A stretch of DNA of 64,000 bases from Gracilimonas sp965227215 (GTDB taxonomy: Bacteria; Bacteroidota; Rhodothermia; Balneolales; Balneolaceae). The notes under the pieces were generated by a model, which did no database searches, had not been told where the DNA came from, and saw only the letters and a program-made list of their open reading frames with translations. A program made the position numbers and the translations under genes. The DNA lies in assembly GCA_965227215.1 (NCBI GenBank), contig OZ245729.1:1054001-1118000 (forward strand). Direction: 5' to 3'. Below, piece by piece: positions 35,307 through 44,310 of the stretch. Every line of letters starts with the position of its first letter. Position 1 is the stretch's first letter.

Positions 35307-35984
35307 TTAATTGTTTTCCTGGAAACCTTTGAAAGTGATACGAACCCTCAGCGTATGCTCGATAGCCCTCATCTCCTCCAAAAATTTACGGTTGTCGCCT
35401 TCATGCATAAATTCGATTTGGTACTCATAGTCGTACCGCCCATTATTCCTGGCTGTAATTTCTACATCATCGTAATCAGTGCAGTATTTATCTAAAATTG
35501 CCAGCACTTGCTCGTGCCCTTTTCCATCCTGAAGCCGAAAAGTAAGCGTTCCCCGGATTCCATCTTTTGTACTAAACGGACTCATATGGAGCACTAAGGC
35601 CATGGTACAGAAAAGCACCGTTCCTACAAAAGCAATGGTATAGCCAAAAACACCGATAGCCAAGCCTACACTAAGAGAGGCAAAAATAAACAGAATGTTC
35701 CGCACATCTTGTATTCTGGTTCTGAAACGGATCATGGCTAAAGCACCAAATGCTCCCAATCCCCGGGCGAGGCTGTCGCCAATGGCCATCATAACCATAG
35801 CGGCTACAATAGAACCCAGCGCTAATCCCTGGAAAAAATTCTTAGGGTACTGGTGACCTGAGAAAGTCACTTTATGGGTAATCGCTATTAGGGAAGAAAG
35901 AGCAAAAGCCCAAACCAATGAATAAAATACATTCAGTAAGGTTGGGTAATCGTAAACCGGCTGATCCGGGAATAATTCGAACAT
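35307..35984 (-). CDS. DUF4956 membrane protein
   Basis: 225 residues: four predicted membrane helices in the first 135 (ALSSLIAITHKV, GLALGSIVAAMVMMAIG, ILFIFASLSVGLAIGVFGY, VGTVLFCTMALVLHM) with the conserved loop GDSLARGLGAFGALAMIRFRTRIQDVRN between helices 2 and 3. A soluble C-terminal ferredoxin-like domain follows (about 145-222). This is DUF4956, an uncharacterised family often found with polyphosphate polymerase (VTC) and CotH domain proteins. Here it heads an operon with an adaptor and a TolC-like protein and is the only inner membrane candidate in it. Confidence 0.85.
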   Translation of the reverse strand: MFELFPDQPVYDYPTLLNVFYSLVWAFALSSLIAITHKVTFSGHQYPKNFFQGLALGSIVAAMVMMAIGDSLARGLGAFGALAMIRFRTRIQDVRNILFIFASLSVGLAIGVFGYTIAFVGTVLFCTMALVLHMSPFSTKDGIRGTLTFRLQDGKGHEQVLAILDKYCTDYDDVEITARNNGRYDYEYQIEFMHEGDNRKFLEEMRAIEHTLRVRITFKGFQENN

Positions 35985-36087
35985 AGTATAATTATCTGTC
36001 TCTGAATCATCAGAGGCTGACCAAAAATTTTATTGCCTCAATTATACTGTTCTTATCGGCCCCGTAAAAATGAAATTAAATTAACCT

Positions 36088-36639
36088 TCAAGCTTTTTGA
36101 AAAGCGGGGGTCTTGGTTTTCACATATTCAAAGGCCCCAAACATTACGCCCGAGTAAAATAAGTCTCCCAGAACTGTGTAATGGAAAAACGGTATTCCTG
36201 CTGCATAACTCATAAATAAGCCTTGAATTCCCTGTGGATACATTGGGTTGCCTAACCAGGAACCAAAATTGGTAACCAGGAAAAAGATAACAGAGGCACT
36301 TAAACTACCGGCTATAACGGTTTTAGTATTCACCTTCTTCAGAATAAAAATTCCGGCTACAACGATGAGCGCTATGGCGCCATACATCCAGTAAAAACCG
36401 GGAGTGAAAATTGTGAACCCTCCATAGAAGCTGGCATATAGTACATTATTGACCAGCAGATCACTGATGAACATGGCAAAAAGAGGTACCAGGAAAGAGA
36501 ATTTTTTATCCGTGAAATACGCAGCCCCAAAAATAGACATCGCTCCGATAGGAGCAAAGTTATAGGGATGCGGAATAATGCGTGAGAGTGCCGCGATTAT
36601 GATAAAGCCGGATAATACTATAAAACGTTTTTTATTCAT
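36088..36639 (-). CDS. DUF6580-type integral membrane protein
   Basis: 183 residues, five or six membrane helices, with PHPYNFAPIGAMSIFGAAYF near the N-terminus and NFGSWLGNPMYPQGIQGLFMSYAAGIPFFHYTVLGDLFYSGVMFGAFE near the C-terminus. I recognise this as the uncharacterised DUF6580 family, whose topology recalls the substrate-binding subunits of ECF vitamin transporters. Substrate unknown. Single gene on the minus strand, downstream of the yceI-like gene and its terminator. Confidence 0.75.
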   Translation of the reverse strand: MNKKRFIVLSGFIIIAALSRIIPHPYNFAPIGAMSIFGAAYFTDKKFSFLVPLFAMFISDLLVNNVLYASFYGGFTIFTPGFYWMYGAIALIVVAGIFILKKVNTKTVIAGSLSASVIFFLVTNFGSWLGNPMYPQGIQGLFMSYAAGIPFFHYTVLGDLFYSGVMFGAFEYVKTKTPAFQKA

Positions 36640-36669
36640 TGATCTGATTGGTGCTTGTTATGATTCCCT

Positions 36670-36708
36670 AAAATAAAAAAAGCATCGCCTCAAATGAAAC
36701 GATGCTTT
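36670..36708 (-). terminator. Intrinsic terminator of the yceI-like gene
   Basis: AAAGCATCG and CGATGCTTT form a 9-bp stem with a 12-base loop; the minus strand then reads a run of seven T. It lies about 24 bp after the yceI-like stop. Confidence 0.85.
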
Positions 36709-36731
36709 CGAAATATCCGGTATTTCTCAAT

Positions 36732-37355
36732 TTATTTTGAGGAATCCGATTCTTTTTCGGTATTCATCTCAAGATTTAAGTCAACAGTAACTTCATCACC
36801 AATTACAGCATCAGAGGCCCAATCGCCTGTTCCTACTTTATAATCGGTTCTGTTAAGGGTTATAGAGGAGGTAATTCCGGCTACAATAGTATTTTCTTTC
36901 ATCGGGTTATCCTTCATACCCAATAGCGTAAATGGCAGAGCAATTTCTTTGGATACATCTTTGATGGTGAGCGTGCCATTAGCTACAAATTTGTTATCTC
37001 CGGTTTTCTCAATATTGGAGCTCTTGAATGTTATATGTGGCCATTTCTCAGCATTGAAAAAGTCAGCCGTTTTCAGATGGCCATCTCTTCTTTCATTGTC
37101 GGTATCAATACTGTTTACCATAATCTTAACATCGATCATACTTTCTTCAAGGTTTTCAGGATCGAAGTTGACGGTGGCTTCATAGTTATTGAATTCGCCA
37201 TTTACCGGTGTAAAAAAATGAGTGACTTCAAAATTAATGGCACTGTGCGCTTTATCGATAGTCCAGCTGGTGGCGGCATATTTTGTTAAAGCCAAAGATG
37301 ACAGCGCAAAAATGGTTAATGCTAATACAGATGTTAATTTGTTTAATGTTTTCAT
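36732..37355 (-). CDS. YceI-family periplasmic protein
   Basis: 207 residues with a signal peptide (about 1-27) and a lipocalin-like YceI barrel: SWTIDKAHSAINFEVTHFFTPVNGEFNNYEATVNFDPENLEES, then DGHLKTADFFNAEKWPHITFKS and LTIKDVSKEIALPFTL. YceI proteins bind isoprenoid-type lipids; the exact ligand is unknown. Preceded by a 260-bp spacer shared with the divergent DUF4168 gene. Confidence 0.92.
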   Translation of the reverse strand: MKTLNKLTSVLALTIFALSSLALTKYAATSWTIDKAHSAINFEVTHFFTPVNGEFNNYEATVNFDPENLEESMIDVKIMVNSIDTDNERRDGHLKTADFFNAEKWPHITFKSSNIEKTGDNKFVANGTLTIKDVSKEIALPFTLLGMKDNPMKENTIVAGITSSITLNRTDYKVGTGDWASDAVIGDEVTVDLNLEMNTEKESDSSK

Positions 37356-37618
37356 GATTATGTAATAATTATTGATTTTAGATTTATGCTAGTGCCTCAA
37401 CACAGCCTAACGGGAAATAATTTCCTTTAATGTTAAATCAATATTAAGTCTCTAAGCCTTTCAAAAAGCAATAGCGAGCTATTTCACCTCCGATTAATGT
37501 TAGAAGGTGTAAAAACATGGAGAACGGAGAACATTTATTTCGGCCAATGGTTTGCATTAGTAGAATAGTTACCGTTAGTTATTCATTAATAATTCAATAC
37601 TTAAACAAAATACCTTTT

Positions 37619-38146
37619 ATGAAAAAATTAGTGCGTTATTCATTTGTTTTAATTTTGGGTGCAGTTCTTAGCACAGCTACTGCTTTCGCTCAACAACAGC
37701 AAATGCCGCCTCAACCTGAACCTTTAAGTCCTGAAGAAGTTACGGACGAGCAACTTGAGATGATTGTTAATGTATCTGAGGCTGTTCAGGGATTGCAGAA
37801 AGAGGCTGACATGCAGATGAGAGAAGTTATTGCCGAAGAGGAGATGGAATACAGCCGTTTTCAGCAGATTATGATGGCCCAGCAAAATCCACAAATGGCC
37901 GGGCAGGTAAATGTAACTGAAGATGAAAAACAAACCCTTCAGAAAGTACAGCCTAAACTACAAGAAATAACCATGAAAGTTCAGCAGGGCTATATGACTG
38001 CCATCCAGGATGAAGGACTTTCTCCTCAGAAATTTCAACAGATTGCACAAGCGATTCAGGCACATCCTGAAGTTGCTAAACGATTTGAAGAGATTAAAAG
38101 TGAATCTGCCCAGGAAAGCGGGTCCGACGACGGAAGTGACGGCTAA
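37619..38146 (+). CDS. Secreted DUF4168 protein
   Basis: 175 residues from the ATG at 37619, which gives a clean signal peptide ending ATAFAQ; upstream in-frame ATGs add unrelated residues. The mature part is helical and Gln/Glu/Met-rich (EEEMEYSRFQQIMMAQQNPQM, LQKVQPKLQEITMKVQQGYMTAIQDEGLSPQKFQQIAQAIQAHPEVAKRFEEI), fitting DUF4168, an uncharacterised periplasmic family. Acidic SD-rich tail. Monocistronic with its own terminator. Confidence 0.8.
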   Translation: MKKLVRYSFVLILGAVLSTATAFAQQQQMPPQPEPLSPEEVTDEQLEMIVNVSEAVQGLQKEADMQMREVIAEEEMEYSRFQQIMMAQQNPQMAGQVNVTEDEKQTLQKVQPKLQEITMKVQQGYMTAIQDEGLSPQKFQQIAQAIQAHPEVAKRFEEIKSESAQESGSDDGSDG

Positions 38147-38173
38147 CCCTTACCTCTGTTAACATTGATTTCG

Positions 38174-38202
38174 AAACCCGGTGCTACGCATCGGGTTTTT
38201 TT
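38174..38202 (+). terminator. Intrinsic terminator of the DUF4168 gene
   Basis: AAACCCGGTGC and GCATCGGGTTT form an 11-bp stem with one G-T pair and loop TAC, followed by further T. It touches the end of the convergent glycosylase gene. Confidence 0.85.
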
Positions 38203-38800
38203 ATTTACTGATCCATCTCGACCCTTCTACCGTAAACCGCCACGGAAGCTTGGCATCTTCACCGGCATAATCCACTCCTATTCTGGGACTCGCCTCTATT
38301 TCCTTCTCCGCGAATTCAATTTCCCGATCTTCAATCCAGATTATATCACCCAGAAGATCATTCTCATTATTTGAGGTAGTAATTCCCAATGCCTGAGACA
38401 ATTTACCCGGACCATTCGTAATTATCGGCTTAAGTTGGTCCTTTCCTCTTCTCTGAACCATTACACCTTCACCTTCAATTGGTTCAATAGCCCTGATAAG
38501 AACGGCATCAGCCAGTCCTTCCCGGTTGGTCACAACATTAAACAGGTGATGGATGCCATAGCACAAATATACGTAAGCATAACCCGGGGGACCATAAATG
38601 GTTTCCGTTCGGGCTGTTCGGACATCCGGATACGCATGGCAGGCCCGATCTGTTCGTCCGTTATAAGCTTCGGTCTCTACAATAATGCCGGCCGTTTGGA
38701 CGCCATTAAATTTTGTGCAAATTACCTTTCCGAGTAACTCTTTGCTAATTTGCACTACATCATCTCGTTCATAAAAAGATCGGGATAACTTTGAAGGCAT
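38201..38800 (-). CDS. 3-methyladenine DNA glycosylase (AAG/MPG family)
   Basis: 199 residues, normal for bacterial AAG-type glycosylases, which excise alkylated purines. Landmarks: LSRSFYERDDVVQISKELLGK, catalytic Glu in IVETEAYNG, DRACHAY, GPPGYAYVYLCYGIHHLFNVVT, VLIRAIEP and NGPGKLSQALGI. Its ATG shares one base with the stop of the BrkB-like gene (TGATG), so the two form an operon. Confidence 0.93.
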   Translation of the reverse strand: MPSKLSRSFYERDDVVQISKELLGKVICTKFNGVQTAGIIVETEAYNGRTDRACHAYPDVRTARTETIYGPPGYAYVYLCYGIHHLFNVVTNREGLADAVLIRAIEPIEGEGVMVQRRGKDQLKPIITNGPGKLSQALGITTSNNENDLLGDIIWIEDREIEFAEKEIEASPRIGVDYAGEDAKLPWRFTVEGSRWISK

Positions 38801-39717
38801 CAGGAAATAGCTGTATATGGATTTTCTTCAATGGCCGGGCGGTTTCCTAAAAACACGTCCTTATATGCTCTCGCCATAATTGCACTGATCACAAAAAGCA
38901 GAGCGGTATAGAATGTCCAAACGCCCAGTAGAATCAGAATGGTATAACCCTGGTAAAAGTAGCGGTAGGTTGAAAATGCGTATTCTAAATAAGTGCTCAG
39001 GCCAAATTTAGCAATTTCGAACAGCAAAGTATAAGTCAAAGCCGCCATTAGGGCTACTTTGGGTTTAATCTTCCGCTCACTCACAAAACGGAACACCACA
39101 TACAAAATCATGAAGGCCAGAATGATGGGCAGTACAATATTCAAAAAATCGTAAATCCAGGGAAGTTCAATAACCATATCAGTAAAAGGTATTTGGATAC
39201 GGCTCAGGTTGAACAGAGAAATGGTAGAAATGGCCAAACTGAAGAAAAGAAATACCGTCCCGATCAAACTAAAGCCGAAGAAGTTGTACACTACATCCAT
39301 AATGGGATGCTTACGCTCTTTAATGTCGAAGGTATCGAAAAGAACGTGCTTGAGGCTGTGAAGTAGTCCCTGAGTGAAGAACATCAGCACGATGATACCA
39401 ATGATACCGAAAATCTGGCGGGCACCTACCAACGGCCGCAGCAGCGATTCTATGGTCACTGCTCCTTGAAACACATCATTGTTCTGCGTTTCGTAGGTGA
39501 AGCTGGGGAAAAATTCCCGACCATATCGTACAATTTCGTTAAAGGCCTCATCCACCGAGAGTACATACCCGATGATAGATATCAGGATCAGTACAAAAGG
39601 GATGGCACAAATAAATAAATTAAAGGTGATGGCTGAGGCATTAAAAAAGATGTCCTTCTTGCCCGCCAGCTTTAAAACCCGCTTCCAAAATTCTTTGTGT
39701 TTCTCCACAAGATGCAT
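38800..39717 (-). CDS. YihY/BrkB-family membrane protein
   Basis: About 305 residues from the ATG at 39717 (MHLVEKHKEFWKRVL), the typical family beginning; an ATG at 39813 would add 32 residues that do not resemble the family. Six membrane helices, with the early signature FFNASAITFNLFICAIPFVLILISIIGY and PRIQIPFTD/KPKVALMAALTYTLLFEIAKFGLSTYLEYAFSTYRYFYQGYTILILLGVWTFYTALLFVISA-like parts. Misnamed ribonuclease BN in older records; function unknown. Upstream of and coupled to the glycosylase gene, divergent from mutS. Confidence 0.85.
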   Translation of the reverse strand: MHLVEKHKEFWKRVLKLAGKKDIFFNASAITFNLFICAIPFVLILISIIGYVLSVDEAFNEIVRYGREFFPSFTYETQNNDVFQGAVTIESLLRPLVGARQIFGIIGIIVLMFFTQGLLHSLKHVLFDTFDIKERKHPIMDVVYNFFGFSLIGTVFLFFSLAISTISLFNLSRIQIPFTDMVIELPWIYDFLNIVLPIILAFMILYVVFRFVSERKIKPKVALMAALTYTLLFEIAKFGLSTYLEYAFSTYRYFYQGYTILILLGVWTFYTALLFVISAIMARAYKDVFLGNRPAIEENPYTAIS

Positions 39718-39860
39718 ACTGTTTGATGAAGGGTAAAATTCGCAGGATGCTGAGTTAATTCCAAACAAACATTTCACGCATAGTTTTTCAGGTAATACAT
39801 TGGTAAGTTCCACACCTTAAATCAGCAATCTATCAGCATAAAAACAGGTATTTCGAGCGC

Positions 39861-42530
39861 ATGAGTGCTAAGAAAAAGCAGACTCCGCTGATGCGGCAGT
39901 ATTTTCAGATTAAAGATGAACATCCCGGTACTATTCTACTTTTTCGGGTTGGGGATTTTTATGAGACTTTTGCTGATGATGCCCAGCTGGTGAGCAAAGA
40001 ATTGGGTATAACACTCACCAAGCGAAATAACGGGGGCGACCAAACTCCACTCGCCGGCTTCCCCTACCACGCACTGGATAATTACCTGCCCAAGCTGGTT
40101 AAAAAAGGATATAAAGTAGCTGTTTGCGATCAAACCGAGAATCCTGAAGATGCCAAAAAAGCCGGACGTAAAATTGTAGAACGCGAAGTTACTGAGATCA
40201 CCACCCCCGGCGTCACCATGTCGGAAAAGCTGCTGGATCATAAACGAAATAACTATATCGCTTCCCTGCATTGGGATGGATCAACCGTAGGCGTTGCCTT
40301 CTCTGATATTTCTACCGGTGAGTTTGCACTGAGTCATGTGGATGAAAAAAACCTGGACAGCCTGCTCGCGGCCATCCAGCCTTCAGAGATTTTGGTTCAG
40401 CAAAAAAAGAAGAATAAGCTGGATGAAAAACTCACCCACCATAACATTAGCTACATTGAAGATTGGGTGTATGATGGCGATTACGGATATAACCTCCTAA
40501 CCGAGCATTTTGAAACCCATTCCCTTAAAGGATTTGGCGTTGAGAACCTGAAAGTAGCTCATGTTGCCGCCGGCTCGCTGATGCATTACATGCAGGAAAC
40601 GCAGAAAGCGTACTTACGTCACCTGCGCCGGCTGTATGCTTACGAGAGCAGTGAATTCATGAGCCTGGATGCCGCCACTAAACGGAACCTTGAACTGACG
40701 GCCAGTATTCAGGAAGGCGGAACAGACGGTACGCTAATTTCCATACTTGATGACACCTGCACCGCTATGGGTGGTCGGTTACTTCGCCGGTGGATTATGC
40801 GTCCCCTTAAAAGACTAAAGCCGGTTCAGCAACGCCTCGATGCCGTTGAAAAGTTATACAAGAATACGGATATCCGGCAAACCCTTCGTGAAGAGCTGGA
40901 GCAGGTGGGCGACATGGAGAGGCTTATCTCCCGGATTGCGGTTGGACGAACCAATGCCCGTGATGTGGTTCAGCTTAAACTTTCCCTGGCTCAAATTCCC
41001 CGACTCAAATCTCAGTTTTCAAACATTGATGATCCGCTGCTTGAGGATGTTTCGAGCCGGTTAAAATTACTGATTGAAGTTCAGGAACGAATTAATACCG
41101 CTTTGAAAGACGACCCTCCGGCCAGTGTGCGAGACGGTGGCATGATTGAGGATGGGTTCAACGATGAGCTGGATGAACTTCGCGATATCGCCAAAAACGG
41201 GAAGAAATATATCGCTCAAATTAAAGATGACCTGGCGAAAGAGCACAACATCCCTTCTCTCAAAATTGGCTACAACAAGGTGTTTGGATACTATATTGAA
41301 GTAACCAACACCCACAAGGACAAAGTGCCGGAGAGTTTTATCCGTAAGCAAACGCTGGTGAATTCCGAGCGCTACATCACCCCGGAATTAAAAGAGGTGG
41401 AAGAAAAAGTATTATCAGCGGAAGAGCGTAGCAAAACGCTGGAATATGAATTGTTCGAAGAACTGAGACTTTACGTTGCCGAGTTTGCCGATGATATTCA
41501 GCAAGTATCTCATGCTATTGCTGAGCTGGACTGCCTGCAAGGATTTGCGGAAATCGCCTTCCGGAATAATTATGCCAAACCGGAAGTGGGCGATCATGAA
41601 GAAATTGATATCAAAAAAGGTCGGCACCCGGTGGTTGAGAAGTCCTTGCCTATGGGTGAGCCGTTTATTCCTAACGACATTAAGCTGGATAATGACGAGC
41701 AGCAGATTCTGATTATCACCGGACCGAATATGGCAGGTAAGAGTATCATTCTTCGTCAGACTGGCCTGATTGTTTTACTGGCCCAGGTTGGAAGTTTTGT
41801 TCCTGCCAAGGAAGCCAAAATCGGGCTTGTTGATAAGATTTTTACTCGTGTAGGTGCTTCGGATAATCTGGCTGCCGGCGAAAGTACTTTTCTGGTTGAA
41901 ATGAATGAAGCAGCGAATATTTTAAACAATGCCACTCCCCGGTCGTTGATTTTACTGGATGAAGTGGGTCGAGGCACTTCCACTTTTGACGGGTTGAGTA
42001 TCGCCTGGTCGCTGGCTGAATATTTGCACAATCATGCTCCCGTGGCTGCAAAAACCCTCTTTGCCACACACTATCATGAGCTGAATGAACTGGAGCAGAT
42101 GTATGAGCGGACTAAAAACTTCAACGTTCAGGTTAAAGAACATGATGGCAAAGTAGTATTTCTGCGCAAGCTCATCCCGGGGGGTGCCGATCACAGTTAT
42201 GGGATTCAGGTAGCAGACATGGCCGGACTTCCACAAGTCGTGATTGAACGGGCCAAAGAGATTCTGAAAAACCTGGAAAGTCACAGCCTGGATATCACCA
42301 ATAAAAACGGGACTATAGAGAAGGAAGTTTCTTCCAAAAAAGAAGCGGCCAAGAACCTCTCTGATAAAGTTGAAAAACAGCCCGAGACTTCACAGATGAC
42401 GATGTTCCAAACGCATGTGGATCCCCGAATTGAAACCGTGCTGAATAAACTGGAAGCTACAGATCCTAACCGTATGACCCCTATTGAGGCACTGATGCTG
42501 ATTACCGAATTGAAAAGATTAGTTGATTGA
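39861..42530 (+). CDS. mutS: DNA mismatch repair protein MutS
   Basis: 889 residues. The mismatch-binding Phe-x-Glu is at 33-35 in RVGDFYETF. After the connector, lever and clamp domains comes the ATPase: Walker A TGPNMAGKSI (about 620), LAAGESTFLVEMNE, Walker B LILLDEVGRGTSTFDG and ATHYHEL. A C-terminal tail after about 800 holds the tetramer-type helix ending in LMLITELKRLVD. No mutL is adjacent. Followed by a palindromic repeat and era. Confidence 0.97.
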   Translation: MSAKKKQTPLMRQYFQIKDEHPGTILLFRVGDFYETFADDAQLVSKELGITLTKRNNGGDQTPLAGFPYHALDNYLPKLVKKGYKVAVCDQTENPEDAKKAGRKIVEREVTEITTPGVTMSEKLLDHKRNNYIASLHWDGSTVGVAFSDISTGEFALSHVDEKNLDSLLAAIQPSEILVQQKKKNKLDEKLTHHNISYIEDWVYDGDYGYNLLTEHFETHSLKGFGVENLKVAHVAAGSLMHYMQETQKAYLRHLRRLYAYESSEFMSLDAATKRNLELTASIQEGGTDGTLISILDDTCTAMGGRLLRRWIMRPLKRLKPVQQRLDAVEKLYKNTDIRQTLREELEQVGDMERLISRIAVGRTNARDVVQLKLSLAQIPRLKSQFSNIDDPLLEDVSSRLKLLIEVQERINTALKDDPPASVRDGGMIEDGFNDELDELRDIAKNGKKYIAQIKDDLAKEHNIPSLKIGYNKVFGYYIEVTNTHKDKVPESFIRKQTLVNSERYITPELKEVEEKVLSAEERSKTLEYELFEELRLYVAEFADDIQQVSHAIAELDCLQGFAEIAFRNNYAKPEVGDHEEIDIKKGRHPVVEKSLPMGEPFIPNDIKLDNDEQQILIITGPNMAGKSIILRQTGLIVLLAQVGSFVPAKEAKIGLVDKIFTRVGASDNLAAGESTFLVEMNEAANILNNATPRSLILLDEVGRGTSTFDGLSIAWSLAEYLHNHAPVAAKTLFATHYHELNELEQMYERTKNFNVQVKEHDGKVVFLRKLIPGGADHSYGIQVADMAGLPQVVIERAKEILKNLESHSLDITNKNGTIEKEVSSKKEAAKNLSDKVEKQPETSQMTMFQTHVDPRIETVLNKLEATDPNRMTPIEALMLITELKRLVD

Positions 42531-42534
42531 TAAT

Positions 42535-42617
42535 GTGTAAACGTATTAATGTGCTTACGTTGTATGGATAAACCAACCAAGGAAAACCCACACATTAACA
42601 CGTTAGCACGATAACAC
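42535..42617. repeat. Intergenic palindrome with 8-bp phased arms, between mutS and era
   Basis: Left arm words at exact 8-bp steps: GTGTAAAC (42535), GTATTAAT (42543), GTGCTTAC (42551), then GTTGTATGG. On the opposite strand the right arm reads GTGTTATC (42617-42610), GTGCTAAC, GTGTTAAT, again at 8-bp steps. The two arms form an imperfect inverted repeat around an A/C-rich centre. It lies 4 bp past the mutS stop. No T tract fits a simple terminator. Confidence 0.65.
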
Positions 42618-42632
42618 TTTCAAAACAAAAAA

Positions 42633-43514
42633 ATGGATGAGAAGCCACACAAATCCGGATATGTAGCCATTATCGGAAAGCCGAATGCCGGTAAGTCTAC
42701 CCTGATGAATTATATTCTGGGCGCTAAGATTTCCATCACTACGCATAAAGCACAAACGACCCGTCATCAGATTGTTGGCATTTTTTCAGATGATGATTCA
42801 CAGATTGTGTTTCTGGATACACCGGGTGTTATCAGTCCGAAGTACGAGCTACAAAAAGCCATGATGAAGTCGGTAGAGCGAGCCCGCTCCGATGCTGACA
42901 TCATTCTGTTTATTCATGATCCGCTGGATAAACACCCCACGGATGATGTGGTTAATATGATTAAATCCATCAATAAGCCGGTGTACCTGGTGGTAAATAA
43001 AATGGATGCCGCCAATCGGGAAAAAGCTGAGAAATCGGTGGCAGAGCTTGAAGCCAAAATGAAGATCCGATCGGTACATTATGTCTCGGCTACCATGGGC
43101 ACCGGAGTTGCCGAGTTGCTTGATGACATCAAAACGGGTTTGCTGCCCGGACCTCCCTTCTACCCCAAAGAAGACCTGAGTGAACACCCGGTTCGCTTCT
43201 TTGTTTCAGAGCTCATCAGAGAACAGATATTTCTTCAGTTTCATCAGGAAATTCCTTACTCCTGCACGGTAGAAGTGGTTTCCTATGATGCTGATGTGGA
43301 TATTGATCGCATTCATGCCGACATCATCGTAAACCAAAAATCCCAAAAAGGCATGCTGATTGGGAAAGGCGGATCTGCCATCAAAGAGCTGGGTATTGAA
43401 GCTCGCAAATCCGTTGAAGAGTTCATCGGCAAACAGGTGTATTTGGAGCTTCATGTGAAAGTTCGGGAGAAGTGGAGAGAGAAAGAAGGATGGGTTCGTA
43501 ATTTAGGATATTAA
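42633..43514 (+). CDS. era: GTPase Era
   Basis: 293 residues. GTPase domain: G1 GKPNAGKST, G2 THKAQTTRHQ, G3 DTPG, G4 NKMD. C-terminal KH domain with VNQKSQKGMLIGKGGSAIKELG and VKVREKWREKEGWVRNLGY, which binds the 3' end of 16S rRNA during 30S maturation. Downstream of mutS across the palindromic repeat. Confidence 0.96.
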   Translation: MDEKPHKSGYVAIIGKPNAGKSTLMNYILGAKISITTHKAQTTRHQIVGIFSDDDSQIVFLDTPGVISPKYELQKAMMKSVERARSDADIILFIHDPLDKHPTDDVVNMIKSINKPVYLVVNKMDAANREKAEKSVAELEAKMKIRSVHYVSATMGTGVAELLDDIKTGLLPGPPFYPKEDLSEHPVRFFVSELIREQIFLQFHQEIPYSCTVEVVSYDADVDIDRIHADIIVNQKSQKGMLIGKGGSAIKELGIEARKSVEEFIGKQVYLELHVKVREKWREKEGWVRNLGY

Positions 43515-43639
43515 GTCAAAAAATCGACTAGTTTTTTGGAGCAGGATACTTTCATTTTGTAGTATGTTCCCAAAAGTCATTATCGTAAATAAAACGTGTT
43601 AGTATTCTAGTAAATCCTATTAATATCTTCTTTATAATT

Positions 43640-44023
43640 CTAGCTTATTACTTTGATTAATATAGTTTTAGTGACTTGACCTAATTCGCCTGAACATTCG
43701 TCTTGTGCAACTATAGTTACTTCAGTACTCCCTTCTTTTTTTCCGATAATAAATATTGTTTCTTCTCCCACATTTGGATCTAATAGTATATCGACAATCT
43801 CAGGATTTCCCCCTATTGCTGTAAGACCTATTTCATAACCATTAGGATGACTGAAAAGTGCTGGGTCACCAAGCAAATCTGCCCTAAAAGTTTCTCCCAC
43901 TTCGATTACGATTTCACTATATAAATTCTCAGCTATTTGAATTCTTCCAGAACAACCTTCTTCACCTGAAAAATTGCAACCTGTTAAAAATAAAAGTAAG
44001 AACGCAGCTATTAACAGTCTCAT
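43640..44023 (-). CDS. Small lipoprotein, unknown function
   Basis: 127 residues. Signal peptide with lipobox LTGC (Cys16). The mature part is beta-rich (YSEIVIEVGETFRADLL, EVTIVAQDECSGELGQVTKTILIKVIS) with two further cysteines in ECSGEL and EGCSGR, and resembles a single Ig-like/BIG_2 domain, but I cannot assign a family. The local base composition is more AT-rich than the flanking housekeeping genes, which may indicate acquired DNA. Confidence 0.65.
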   Translation of the reverse strand: MRLLIAAFLLLFLTGCNFSGEEGCSGRIQIAENLYSEIVIEVGETFRADLLGDPALFSHPNGYEIGLTAIGGNPEIVDILLDPNVGEETIFIIGKKEGSTEVTIVAQDECSGELGQVTKTILIKVIS

Positions 44024-44310
44024 ATTAATTACGTTATTATCAGATAGAACTTTGTCATTTATCTTAATTTATCCTTGTCAAATTACATATATCTTTTAAA
44101 TAAGGAGAAAAAAGCTTTGTTATAAATATGGGAAACAGATTGAGCGGATTTTAAGTGAATGATTATCTGGATAATTCTAATTCATTATGCACTCTTTTTT
44201 GCCCTCATTAAAAAACTTAATTATCGAAAATTTTCTTCGAGAGTTTTAGTTTTTTGAAATTAGAATAAACTTTTAAAGTTACGTTAAGTTCAAAAAAGAA
44301 TAATTATTTA
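44024..44310. other. AT-rich gap without a gene
   Basis: About 290 bp of AT-rich sequence with no convincing frame, RNA gene or terminator. It probably contains the promoters of the small lipoprotein gene (minus strand) and of the methionine operon leader (plus strand), but I see no clear box for either. Confidence 0.5.
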
